NCBI GenBank assembly: GCA_050184295.1
Contig: JBFXAM010000131.1
Location: 1-12,930 of the forward strand
DNA from: JBFXAM01 sp050184295
GTDB lineage: Bacteria; Planctomycetota; Phycisphaerae; UBA1845; Fen-1342
DNA: 12,930 nucleotides
Reading direction: 5' to 3'
Position 1 is the first letter of the stretch; every line of letters begins with the position of its first letter. Made by a program: the position numbers and the translations under genes. The notes beneath the pieces are model-generated. The model was given only the letters and a program-made list of their open reading frames with translations. It was not told the origin of the DNA and did not search any database. Below, piece by piece: positions 7,054 through 12,930 of the stretch.

Positions 7054-7377
7054 ATGACGCTTGAAATCTGCGCGCGCGACGCACACGCCAGGCTGCTCGA
7101 CCCGAGCGCCCCACCGTGCCTGCTCGATTGTCGCGAGGCGCATGAGCTCGCGCTCGCCCGCGTCCCCGGTGCACTGCACATCCCGATGGCCGAGATTCCC
7201 AACCGCCTCGACGACCTGCCGCGCGACCGCGACATCATCGTGCACTGCCACCGCGGCAGCCGCAGCCTGCGCGTGGCCGCATTCCTCCGCAGTCGGGGCT
7301 TTGAGCGCGTGGTCAGCCTGGCCGGTGGAATCGACGCGTGGTCGCGAGACGTCGATCCCGGCGTACCGCGCTATTGA
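7054..7377 (+). CDS. Single-domain rhodanese (sulfurtransferase)
   Basis: A 107-residue stand-alone rhodanese domain, the usual length for GlpE-like proteins. It has 'LLDCREAHELALARVPGALHIPM' in its first half and the active-site loop CHRGSRS with catalytic Cys65. This is followed by 'LRSRGFERVVSLAGGIDAW', the typical final strands. It would carry persulfide sulfur on Cys65 in the cytoplasm. The loop of six residues after Cys is characteristic of sulfur-transfer rhodaneses rather than Cdc25-like phosphatases. The ATG at 7054 is chosen because the domain starts there; GGGAG lies 11 bases upstream, a little far. The frame is open to 6979, but that extension is not domain-like. Convergent with nfi, 57 bases away. 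Confidence 0.88.
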   Translation: MTLEICARDAHARLLDPSAPPCLLDCREAHELALARVPGALHIPMAEIPNRLDDLPRDRDIIVHCHRGSRSLRVAAFLRSRGFERVVSLAGGIDAWSRDVDPGVPRY

Positions 7378-7382
7378 CCCCG

Positions 7383-7406
7383 GCGCGCGACAAACACGCC
7401 GCGCGC
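7383..7406. terminator. Candidate hairpin between convergent rhodanese and nfi genes
   Basis: A perfect 7-bp stem (GCGCGCG 7383-7389, CGCGCGC 7400-7406, 10-base loop) begins 6 bases after the rhodanese stop. It sits inside the 57-base gap between convergent genes. There is no U-run on either side, so termination by a simple intrinsic mechanism is doubtful. The position is its main support. Confidence 0.3.
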
Positions 7407-7434
7407 GGCTCCGGACGCCCGCCATCCTTGCGGA

Positions 7435-8130
7435 TCACGTTGCGGCCGGCGACCGGCGCGCCCGCGTCACCAACTGATGCGCCAGCCGCGCCGGCTCCGG
7501 CAGGCGATAGCTCGTCGTCGTCGCGAGTACAACGCGCGTCGCCCATTCGATTTCGCAGAGGTTCCCTGGACTGACGAAAAGCGGCCGCACGTTCGCACGC
7601 GTTCGCAGCACCGCGCCGACCACTTCACCGTCGAGCCGCAGCGGGCACGCGTCGCCGCGCCGTGCGCCGGGCTGGTCGTGTTCGCCGCACAGGCGCGACT
7701 TGGCGACGCCGACGGTCGGCAGATCGACCCACAGCCCGACATGACACGCGAGCCCGAAGCGGCGCGGATGCGCCAGGCCCTGTCCGTCGCAAAACACGAC
7801 GTCGGGCGTTTGCCGCAGCCGCCGCAGAGCCGCCAGCACCGCGGGTGCCTCGCGGAAGCTGAGCAGCCCGGGGACGTAGGGGAATCGCACCGCGCGACGG
7901 ACGGTGTGCTGCTCGATCGCTGCGCCGCGCCACGCGTCCCACAACACGACGCCTGCCACGATCCGCTTGCCGTCGGCCCTGAACGCCGCATCCACCGCCG
8001 CAACAAAGCGCGGCGAGGCGCACTCGCCGCCCGGCGGCGAAGCGATCCGCACGCGCGGAGCGAGTTCCCGTTGCAGCGCGATCGCCGCGCGCGCGGTCCG
8101 CGGCCAACGGTGCAAGCCCGAAATCCGCAT
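7435..8130 (-). CDS. nfi: Endonuclease V (deoxyinosine 3' endonuclease)
   Basis: A 231-residue protein matching endonuclease V in length and motif order. The enzyme cuts DNA or RNA one phosphodiester 3' to deaminated adenine (inosine). Catalytic acidic residues are visible: Asp47 ('VAAVDAAF', equivalent to E. coli Asp35), Glu94 ('PYVPGLLSFREAP', equivalent to Glu89) and Asp115 ('VVFCDGQGLAHPRRFGLA', equivalent to Asp110). Lys144 ('VGVAKSRL') and His218 ('RLAHQL') also match. The 'VSPGH' motif reads VSPGN here, a His-to-Asn change near residue 190. The start is ATG 8130, where family-like sequence begins. The frame is open much further upstream (to about 8805), but that part is antisense to the next gene. 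No strong ribosome-binding site is visible. Divergent from the secretin-N-domain gene across 228 bases. Confidence 0.9.
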   Translation of the reverse strand: MRISGLHRWPRTARAAIALQRELAPRVRIASPPGGECASPRFVAAVDAAFRADGKRIVAGVVLWDAWRGAAIEQHTVRRAVRFPYVPGLLSFREAPAVLAALRRLRQTPDVVFCDGQGLAHPRRFGLACHVGLWVDLPTVGVAKSRLCGEHDQPGARRGDACPLRLDGEVVGAVLRTRANVRPLFVSPGNLCEIEWATRVVLATTTSYRLPEPARLAHQLVTRARRSPAAT

Positions 8131-8358
8131 GGCGGTGAGTGTACCGGCGACGGCGCAGGCCGCCCGCGACCGCTTCGGCGCGTCGCGCCATGCGGTCGCG
8201 ATCGCCGGCGTTTCGCCTGACACCGCGCGGCGACGCGTTCTGCCTTGGACTGAGAGGCGAACAGAAATCCGCGTCGCGGCCGCGAACCGCCGGCTGCCGG
8301 CCGCGTCGAAGGCGTTGCGGAACGTCCCTCGTGCCCGAGACCCGCCCCGGAGCCCGCC

Positions 8359-9159
8359 ATGTTTCACACCCGCACCGCCGCGTGGACCGACGTCAGCACC
8401 AATCTGGTTGCGCCCCTCGCGCTGTCCGCGGTGCTCTGGTTGGCCGCCGCACCGGCCGCCGCCCAGCTCATCGTTCGGACCAGCGACCCACCCGCGGCCC
8501 GGACGAGCGTGCTCGCCACGCTGCGGATGCCGCTCGAAGACCTCCACTTCGCCGACGCGCCGCTCGAAGGAGTATTCGCGCAACTCGGCGAGTTGCTCCA
8601 GCTCAACGTGATCGTCCGGTGGGAGCGGCTGGCCGACATGGGCATCGACCGCGACACTCCGGTCACGCTCCGCGCCCGGCGACTGCCCGCGGAAACCGCG
8701 CTGTGGCTGATCCTCAGCGGCGTCGGCGGCAGCGACGTGCGGCTCGCGTACCAGGCGAGCGACGAGCTGCTCATCATCTCGACCGCAGAGGACTTCGACA
8801 CCCAACTCGTCACGCGCGTCTACGACGTGGGCGACCTGCTCATGACCGTCCCGCGCTTCGGAAACGCGCCCCGGCTCGATGCAACGCAGGCCCTGAGCGG
8901 CGTCGGCGCGGCTGCGGCGGGTTCATCCGGCGGCGGCTCGCCGCTGACAACCACGGAAGACCCGGAACCGAACGAACCCGCGAGCGCGGTCGGCTCGCCA
9001 CCGATCATGCTCGGACTGATCGAGGTCATCACCGAAGCGATCGACCCGGACAGTTGGGCGATCAACGGCGGCAAGGGCACGATCGCGGCGTTCCGGTCAC
9101 AACTCGTGATCCGCAACACGCTGCGTGTTCATCAGCTCATCGCCGGACACCGGCGGTGA
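8359..9159 (+). CDS. Exported protein with secretin/TonB short N-terminal (STN-like) domain, no secretin pore
   Basis: A 266-residue protein. A Sec signal peptide spans about residues 1-35 (hydrophobic LAPLALSAVLWLAA-type core, cleavage likely after APAAA). Residues about 50-130 ('MPLEDLHFADAPLEGVFAQLGELLQLNVIV' onward to 'LLIIST') match the STN or secretin N0/N1 pattern: an amphipathic segment, 'VTLRARRLPAETALWLIL', then a strand pair. A further segment carries 'VYDVGDLL', followed by a Gly/Ser/Pro/Glu-rich linker (about 195-215). The C-terminal part ('LIEVITEAIDPDSWAINGGKGTIAAFRSQLVIRNTLRVHQLI') ends like another N-domain repeat. No outer-membrane beta-barrel region follows. Such proteins are common in planctomycetes with unknown role. 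The start at ATG 8359 has GGAG 6 bases upstream. Confidence 0.75.
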   Translation: MFHTRTAAWTDVSTNLVAPLALSAVLWLAAAPAAAQLIVRTSDPPAARTSVLATLRMPLEDLHFADAPLEGVFAQLGELLQLNVIVRWERLADMGIDRDTPVTLRARRLPAETALWLILSGVGGSDVRLAYQASDELLIISTAEDFDTQLVTRVYDVGDLLMTVPRFGNAPRLDATQALSGVGAAAAGSSGGGSPLTTTEDPEPNEPASAVGSPPIMLGLIEVITEAIDPDSWAINGGKGTIAAFRSQLVIRNTLRVHQLIAGHRR

Positions 9160-9201
9160 ATCCGGAACGAAGCAGGCCGGTCGCAGAATGGGGCGTCGAC
9201 A

Positions 9202-9216
9202 CGCGGGCGCCCCGCG
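9202..9216. terminator. Candidate hairpin between convergent secretin-N-domain and ligA genes
   Basis: CGCGGG-CGC-CCCGCG forms a perfect 6-bp stem with a 3-base loop in the 71-base gap between the stop of the rightward gene (9159) and the stop of leftward ligA (9231). There is no U-run. An alternative longer-loop stem (GGGGCG 9190-9195 with CGCCCC 9208-9213) competes with it. It could serve both transcripts, but the evidence is mainly positional. Confidence 0.3.
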
Positions 9217-9230
9217 ACACCTTGCATGCC

Positions 9231-11291
9231 TCACTCCGAATCTGCCGTTGAGCGGCCGACGAGCTTCTCGAATTCCTCCTCGCTGAGCGTCTTCACGCCG
9301 AGCGATTTCGCTTTGTCGAGCTTGCTGCCCGCGTCCTCGCCGACGACGACATAGTCGGTCTTCTTGCTCACGCTGCCGCTCGTCTTGCCGCCGAGCGATT
9401 TGATGAGGTCCTCGATTTCCTTGCGGCCGTAGTTCTTCAGCGTGCCGGTGACGACCAGCGTCTTGCCGCGGATCGGGCTGTCGACCGGCGGGCGGCGCGT
9501 TTCCTGCTTTGGATCAACGCCGACGGCGCGCAGGTCGGCGATGGTGTGTTTGCCGGCGTCGCTGTCGAACCACCCGCGCAGCGACTTCGCGACCTCCGCG
9601 CCGACGCCTTCGACCTCCTGCAACTGCTCGACCGTCGCCGCCGCCAGCGCGTCGAGATCGCCGAAGTGTGCCGCGACGTCCTCGGCCGTCGACGCGCCCA
9701 CGTGGCGGATGTTCAGCGCCGCGAGCACGCGCGCCAGCGGACGCTGCTTGCTCGCCTCGATGCCCGCGAGCAGGTTGTCGGCGCTCTTGGCGCCCATGCG
9801 CTCCAGCGCGATCAGCTCCGCGCGGCGCTCGTGCAGTCGAAACAGGTCGGCGTAGCGCTTCACCAGCCCCGCGCGATAGAGCTGCTCGATCAGCTTCTCT
9901 CCCGCGCCCTCGATGTCCATCTGGTCGCGCCCGCAGAAGAACCGCAGCCGCTCCACCACCTGCGCCGGGCACTCGGGGTTGATGCACCGCAGATAGACGC
10001 CGCCCTCGTCCTGCACAACCTCGCCGCCGCACTCCGGGCACGACCTGGGCCGCTGCACGCGTACGGCGTCGCGCGGACGCTTGTCCTTCAGCACCGCAAC
10101 GACCTGCGGAATGATTTCGCCGGCTTTCTCGACGATGACCGCGTCGCCGACGTGCAGATCGAGCCGGTCCACCTGGTCGAAATTGTGCAGCGTCGCGTGC
10201 CGTACCACGGTCCCCGCCAGCGGCGCCGGCTCCATCACCGCCCGCGGCGTGATCGTCCCCAGCTTGCCAACCTGGAAATCCACCCGAATCACGCGGCTCT
10301 CGGCCTGTTCCGCCGCGTATTTAAACGCGATGCCCCAGCGCGGCGACTTCGACGTGTAGCCCAGCCGGTGGCGCAGGTCGAAGCGATTCAGCTTCAGCAC
10401 CAGCCCGTCCGTCTCGTAGTCGAGCGTGCGCCGCTGCGCGTCCCACTCCGCGACAAACGCGATCACCTCGTCGATGCCGCGGCACAGCCGCAGGTGCGGA
10501 CTGGTCGGCACGCCCCACCCGCGCAAGCGCTTGAAGAGCGCGATGTGGGTCGTCGCGTCCGCCGGAAACGGCTCGATCACACCGAAGCCGTGCGCCATGA
10601 ACGCCAACCCGCGCGGCGCGACGGAGCGGCTGTCGAGTTGCTTGAGCGTGCCGGCGGTCGCGTTGCGCGGGTTCGCGAACGGCGGCTCTCCGGCGGCTTC
10701 GCGCTGCCGATTCGTGCGGTCGAACGCCGGCCGCGGCCAGTACACTTCGCCGCGCACCTCCAGCGTCCGGGGCCAGTGTTCGCCGCGGAGCTTCAGCGGC
10801 ACGCTGCGGATCGTCCGCAGGTTCTCGGTGATGTCGTCGCCCACGTCGCCGTCGCCGCGCGTCGCGCCTTGCACAAACTTCCCGTCGACGAACCGCAGCG
10901 CAACCGCAACACCGTCGATCTTCGGATCGACCGCGTATTCGACCGCGTCGCCGGCGGCGCCTTCGAGCCCGCGGCGCACGCGCGCGTCGAACTCGCGCAG
11001 CTCGTCGGCTGAATAGGTGTTGTCGAGCGAGAGCATCGGCGTGCTGTGCCGCACCGGCGCGAAACCCGCCAGCGGACGCTCGCCGACGCGCTGGGTGGGC
11101 GAGTCGGGCGTGATCAGCTCGGGATTCGCGGCCTCCAGCGCGCGCAGCTCGCGCAGCAGCGCGTCGTACTGCTGATCGCTGATGACCGGCCGGTTCTCGA
11201 CGAAGTACGCGTGGTCATGCGCCTCGACCTCGGCCCGCAGCGCCGCGACGCGCTCCGCCGCCGCCGTCTGCTCGTCCCGCCGCGCGCTCAC
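9231..11291 (-). CDS. ligA: NAD-dependent DNA ligase LigA
   Basis: A complete 686-residue bacterial NAD+-dependent DNA ligase, which seals nicks in replication and repair. Domain order is canonical. The Ia region (about 1-70) contains 'HDHAYFVENRPVISDQQYDALL'. The adenylation domain has catalytic Lys124 in KIDG and 'ATRGDGDVGDDITENLRTI'. An OB fold includes 'GTITPRAVMEP'. The Cys4 zinc finger uses Cys418, 421, 436 and 441. Helix-hairpin-helix repeats span about 455-595, and a C-terminal BRCT domain spans about 605-680. The start is GTG 11291: the family sequence begins there, and this GTG overlaps the upstream lipoprotein stop as GTGA, implying translational coupling. The frame is open to 11684, but that stretch belongs to the lipoprotein gene in another frame. 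Expected to be essential. Confidence 0.96.
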   Translation of the reverse strand: MSARRDEQTAAAERVAALRAEVEAHDHAYFVENRPVISDQQYDALLRELRALEAANPELITPDSPTQRVGERPLAGFAPVRHSTPMLSLDNTYSADELREFDARVRRGLEGAAGDAVEYAVDPKIDGVAVALRFVDGKFVQGATRGDGDVGDDITENLRTIRSVPLKLRGEHWPRTLEVRGEVYWPRPAFDRTNRQREAAGEPPFANPRNATAGTLKQLDSRSVAPRGLAFMAHGFGVIEPFPADATTHIALFKRLRGWGVPTSPHLRLCRGIDEVIAFVAEWDAQRRTLDYETDGLVLKLNRFDLRHRLGYTSKSPRWGIAFKYAAEQAESRVIRVDFQVGKLGTITPRAVMEPAPLAGTVVRHATLHNFDQVDRLDLHVGDAVIVEKAGEIIPQVVAVLKDKRPRDAVRVQRPRSCPECGGEVVQDEGGVYLRCINPECPAQVVERLRFFCGRDQMDIEGAGEKLIEQLYRAGLVKRYADLFRLHERRAELIALERMGAKSADNLLAGIEASKQRPLARVLAALNIRHVGASTAEDVAAHFGDLDALAAATVEQLQEVEGVGAEVAKSLRGWFDSDAGKHTIADLRAVGVDPKQETRRPPVDSPIRGKTLVVTGTLKNYGRKEIEDLIKSLGGKTSGSVSKKTDYVVVGEDAGSKLDKAKSLGVKTLSEEEFEKLVGRSTADSE

Positions 11292-12013
11292 GGCGAAGAT
11301 CCGACCGCCGGCGCCGGGCTCAGCGCCGCTTCCAGCCGCACGTCGCTCACGCGCAGCTCCCCGCTCGCGCTGCGCCCGGACCGCGCCGTGTCGATGGTCA
11401 CGTGGCCGGCGAGATAGACGTAGATCGTCGCGCCCGGCGGCAGCGGCAGCGTGACGCGAAAGCTCTCCTGGCTCTGGCGGGCCGCGTCGCCTTGCTCGGT
11501 CGTGTGCTGCACGAGATCGACGCTCCGCACGAGCCGGTTCAGGTGGTCGCGCGCGTAGAACTTCAAGGACAGGTCGATCCCCGCGTCGCGCGCGCCGGGC
11601 TGTTGCTCCGCCTGCACCGAGAACGCGTAGCGATACTCGGTCGCGAGCGCCACGTCGATCTGCCGATCCGTGTCGTTCTTCCATGCGTGACCCAGTTGAA
11701 AGGTCCCGCTCGCCTTGCCGCCCCGCTGCACATCCGCCTTGACTTCCGCCGATCCGCCCGCGTCCGCATCGGCCCGCGCGTCTGCGGCGCCGCCGGGCCC
11801 CGGCTCGCGCGACGACGGCGAAAGCACAATGCTGAATCTCTCATCCTGCGGCACGCGCAGCGTCTTCGCCTCCGGCGCCGCAACGACGAAAGGCTGCGGC
11901 CGAATGCCGAGCTCGGCGCCAGGCCCGCCCGCGGCGCAGCCCGCCAACGCCCACCCACCCAGCATCGACGCGCACGCCAGCCCGCAACAGCCCATGCGGC
12001 CCACTTTCAACAT
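11288..12013 (-). CDS. Predicted lipoprotein of unknown function upstream of ligA
   Basis: A 241-residue protein. A lipoprotein signal peptide is clear: positively charged start (MLKVGR), hydrophobic stretch and lipobox LAGC with Cys26 as the lipidation site. The mature part has an Asp/Ala/Gly-rich low-complexity stretch (about residues 75-95). A beta-rich C-terminal half follows ('TFQLGHAWKNDTDRQIDVALATEYRYAFSV', 'SLKFYARDHLNRLVRSVDLV', 'VTLPLPPGATIYVYLAGHVTID'), suggesting a beta-sandwich. I do not recognise a family. The start is ATG 12013 with AGAGGGAG about 6 bases upstream. The open frame continues to 12865, but that part is antisense to mtnA. Its stop overlaps the ligA GTG by 4 bases, so the two are one transcription unit, though no functional link between an envelope lipoprotein and ligase is obvious. 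Confidence 0.75.
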   Translation of the reverse strand: MLKVGRMGCCGLACASMLGGWALAGCAAGGPGAELGIRPQPFVVAAPEAKTLRVPQDERFSIVLSPSSREPGPGGAADARADADAGGSAEVKADVQRGGKASGTFQLGHAWKNDTDRQIDVALATEYRYAFSVQAEQQPGARDAGIDLSLKFYARDHLNRLVRSVDLVQHTTEQGDAARQSQESFRVTLPLPPGATIYVYLAGHVTIDTARSGRSASGELRVSDVRLEAALSPAPAVGSSP

Positions 12014-12332
12014 GACGAGCTCCCTCTCGGTGCGCGGTATCGCAAGGCCCATTTCGCGTCGTGCGCAGCGCGATCTCGCGAGCGGGCCCCTGCCGTGCGC
12101 CGCGCATTGAATCAGCGCACGCCGCACGCAGCAAGTCGGAGCGCGGGACGCGCCGATCCAAACCCCGCGCGCCAAGCCACGCGCCGCGACGGCCCGCCGA
12201 TGGGCGCGGCGGGCTGCGATCGCGACCGCGGCAGATCCCCGCGCGGGCGGGCTGGGTCGGGGCGCGGCGGTGCGATGCGCGCCGGTTCGACGGCGGATTG
12301 CCTTTCGGACCGCTTCTGCGACAATACCCGGC
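12014..12332. other. Divergent intergenic region between lipoprotein-ligA and mtnA
   Basis: No gene is supported in these 319 bases. The open frames are Arg/Ala-rich and unlike any family. The region must carry the promoter for the leftward lipoprotein-ligA unit, which I cannot locate, and the one for mtnA (listed separately). A hairpin at 12190-12216 has perfect 7-bp inner arms (GCCCGCC/GGCGGGC, 9-base loop), extended to 9 bp by a G-U and a C-G pair. It may be structural or chance. Confidence 0.5.
12298..12325 (+). promoter_or_regulatory. Candidate sigma70-type promoter, possibly leaderless, for mtnA
   Basis: TTGCCT (12298-12303) and GACAAT (12320-12325) each match 4 of 6 consensus bases with a 16-base spacer. 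Transcription would begin about 7 bases further on, at or next to the mtnA ATG at 12333. No Shine-Dalgarno sequence precedes that ATG, which fits a leaderless or very short-leader transcript. Confidence 0.35.
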
Positions 12333-12930
12333 ATGTCCGCCATTGCGTATCCGCAGCTTGCCCGTGACGAACGCCGCCGCCTGGGAGACCTGCCGCTCAC
12401 GCTGGAGTGGATCGGCGACGAGGACGGCGCGCTGCGCCTGCTCGACCAGACGCGCTTGCCCGGCGAAGTCGTCATGATCGATTGCCGCGACGTCGACGCC
12501 GTCTGGGAAGCCATCCGCGCCCTGCGTGTTCGCGGCGCGCCGGCGATCGGCGTGGCGGCGGCGTATGGCGTGTACCTCGGTGTCCGCGGCGCACGGAACG
12601 CCTCGATCGACGAATTCGACCGGCAACTCGCCCGGACGGCGAAGCAGTTGTGCGACGCGCGCCCCACGGCCGTCAATCTCGCGTGGGCGGTGCGCCGCGT
12701 GAGCGACGCGATTGGCGGCGGTGCTGGGCTGCCGGCGGAGCGCGCCCGCCGGGCGCTCGAGGTGGCACACGAACTCGCGGCCGAGGACGCCGACGTGTGC
12801 CGACGGATCGGCGAAGCGGGCGCGCCGCTGGTTCCGGAAGGCGGCGGCGTGCTCACGCATTGCAACGCGGGCGCGCTGGCGACCGCGGGAAGCGGGACGG
12901 CTCTCTCGGTGTTTTACGAAGCGCACCGCA
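12333..12930 (+). CDS. mtnA: S-methyl-5-thioribose-1-phosphate isomerase, 5' portion (cut by window edge)
   Basis: The first 199 residues of MtnA, an eIF2B-like isomerase that converts methylthioribose-1-phosphate to methylthioribulose-1-phosphate in methionine salvage. Recognised by 'TLEWIGDEDGALRLLDQTRLPGEV' (residues 23-46), the phosphate-binding 'RVRGAPAIGVAAAYG' (65-79), 'ARPTAVNLAWAVRR' (109-122) and 'LTHCNAGALATAGSGTAL' (174-191) with catalytic Cys177 (Cys160 in the B. subtilis enzyme). The catalytic Asp and the remainder of the roughly 350-residue protein lie beyond the window. The start is ATG 12333, which gives a normal N-terminus; no Shine-Dalgarno is seen. Divergent from the lipoprotein-ligA unit. 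No other salvage gene is visible in the window. Confidence 0.93.
   Translation, partial: MSAIAYPQLARDERRRLGDLPLTLEWIGDEDGALRLLDQTRLPGEVVMIDCRDVDAVWEAIRALRVRGAPAIGVAAAYGVYLGVRGARNASIDEFDRQLARTAKQLCDARPTAVNLAWAVRRVSDAIGGGAGLPAERARRALEVAHELAAEDADVCRRIGEAGAPLVPEGGGVLTHCNAGALATAGSGTALSVFYEAHR

Noticed and set aside
7054..8130. Rhodanese and endonuclease V as a functional pair
   Set aside because: They are convergent, share no transcript, and no known pathway links them; adjacency looks incidental.
8131..8805. N-terminal extension of endonuclease V
   Set aside because: Endonuclease V family sequence begins at 8130 and the normal length is about 225 residues; the extension is antisense to the secretin-N-domain gene.
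9546..11012. Long rightward open frame of about 488 codons opposite ligA
   Set aside because: Antisense to a complete, canonical ligA; its translation is Arg/Ala/His-rich and matches nothing.
12014..12865. N-terminal extension of the lipoprotein
   Set aside because: The lipoprotein signal peptide with its own ribosome-binding site begins at 12013; the extension is partly antisense to mtnA.

Overview
The window is high-GC bacterial DNA, probably from a planctomycete-like organism. The evidence is a secreted beta-propeller protein ending in paired calcium-binding 'DLDGNG/DCNNDG' (dockerin-like) loops, a secreted protein built on secretin-type N-domain repeats without a secretin pore, and dispersed palindromic repeats whose translation reads 'GTGVSPV' or 'RETPVP', a noise pattern I associate with planctomycete and related genomes. 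This placement is an inference from protein style. No rRNA or tRNA gene is visible, and I see no CRISPR array, transposase, integrase or phage gene.

Layout, left to right. A leftward gene (206-2134) encodes an exported PQQ-like beta-propeller/dockerin protein. After a gene-poor stretch come rightward genes: an RmlD-like NAD(P)-dependent sugar-nucleotide reductase (2720-3607), a repeat-bearing intergenic region (3608-4076), a B12-binding-domain radical SAM enzyme (4077-5525), an exported rubrerythrin (5648-6280), a four-helix DUF2231 membrane protein (6448-6957) and a single-domain rhodanese (7054-7377). Endonuclease V (nfi, 7435-8130) runs leftward. It is convergent with the rhodanese and divergent from a secreted secretin-N-domain-like protein (8359-9159). 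A leftward two-gene unit follows: a lipoprotein (11288-12013) overlapping by 4 bases (GTGA) the NAD-dependent DNA ligase gene ligA (9231-11291). Divergent from it, mtnA (methylthioribose-1-phosphate isomerase) starts at 12333 and is cut by the right edge.

The genes do not form one obvious pathway. Two are DNA maintenance genes (nfi, ligA), one is methionine salvage (mtnA), two may relate to redox or sulfur stress (rubrerythrin, rhodanese), and several are cell-envelope or exported proteins. I found no convincing new multi-gene system. The items most worth a second look are the palindromic repeat cluster at 3786-3880, the inverted repeat framing a -10-like hexamer upstream of the radical SAM gene, the exported rubrerythrin, the lipoprotein-ligA translational overlap, and the stand-alone secretin-N-domain protein. 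Several starts were set by ribosome-binding-site spacing or by the point where homology-like sequence begins, as noted per gene.
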